A DNA stretch of 14,850 nt. It comes from JBGTKH01 sp041744735 (GTDB taxonomy: Bacteria; Planctomycetota; Planctomycetia; Pirellulales; Pirellulaceae). Every line of letters starts with the position of its first letter. Within the stretch, counting starts at the first letter, position 1. Below the pieces are notes generated by a model. The model was not told the origin of the DNA, did no database searches, and saw nothing but the letters and a program-made list of their open reading frames with translations. The stretch covers positions 1 through 14,850 of the forward strand of contig JBGTKH010000332.1 of NCBI GenBank assembly GCA_041744735.1, read 5' to 3'. Positions 14,762-14,850 of this stretch are shown here, one piece after another. The position numbers and the translations under genes were made by a program.

Positions 14762-14850
14762 CTAGCGCGGTGAAAAATCTCTTCGACAGCAAGTTTGTCG
14801 GTCCAATTCAGTTCCCGCAACCGTTGCATTGTGACGCCGCCTGTGAGAAA
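14758..14850 (-). CDS. 3' end of an unidentified minus-strand gene (partial)
   Basis: An open frame enters from the right edge and ends at TGA (14760-14758), encoding 30 residues containing LRELNWTDKLAVEEIFHR. The composition looks like real protein. It reads in the same direction as the BREX row, with about 145 bp before brxA. In other BREX loci a regulator often lies here, but this fragment is too short to name. Confidence 0.35.
   Translation of the reverse strand, partial: FLTGGVTMQRLRELNWTDKLAVEEIFHRAS

Overview
The window holds a complete type 1 BREX phage-defence locus on the minus strand: brxA (14611-13712), brxB (13725-13153), brxC (13156-9713), pglX (9304-5639), pglZ (about 4897-2546) and brxL (2545-491). 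The gene order is the canonical type 1 order and the coupling is tight: a 14-bp overlap for brxA/brxB, a GTGA start-stop overlap for brxB/brxC, and a TAA-ATG abutment for pglZ/brxL. The row therefore looks like one long transcript. A candidate promoter lies at 14733-14761. In the known system PglX marks host DNA by adenine methylation, and BrxA, BrxB, BrxC, PglZ and BrxL act with it to block phage replication.

Two guests sit inside the row. Between brxC and pglX is a 397-bp unit (9310-9706) containing one gene for a four-helix-bundle protein of the S23 / 23S-rRNA-intervening-sequence family, bounded by inverted arms of a TTGTCRG heptad repeat. It fills almost the whole intergenic gap. Between pglX and pglZ is a toxin-antitoxin pair (Phd/YefM-type antitoxin 5561-5334, PIN-domain toxin 5337-4948).

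The most striking signal is that the arms bounding the four-helix gene recur as short palindromes (about 70-90 bp, no gene in the loop) at five places inside pglX, plus one rearranged copy, all in frame and translated. Where the heptad would give an in-frame TGA on the coding strand, all five intact copies carry a substitution. The copy that ends the four-helix gene keeps TGA as its real stop. I propose that the four-helix unit is the gene-carrying form, and the pglX palindromes gene-less forms, of one mobile palindromic family able to enter coding sequence in frame. A second, unrelated interspersed-type repeat lies at the 5' end of pglZ (4898-4937).

Organism: GC is moderately high throughout the BREX part. 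SCQLSVV / TDNRQL-type peptides, S23-type four-helix genes and CACGGATGAA-type repeats are, to my knowledge, frequent in Planctomycetota and some other environmental bacteria. A planctomycete is a reasonable but unproven guess.

The left 490 bp is GC-richer and looks different: the 3' end of a plus-strand gene (to 73), a doubtful minus-strand small ORF, a strong hairpin (390-420) and a 25-bp-period direct repeat (444-483) next to the end of brxL. This may be a junction of the defence island. The right end holds the C-terminal end of another minus-strand gene (14850-14758).
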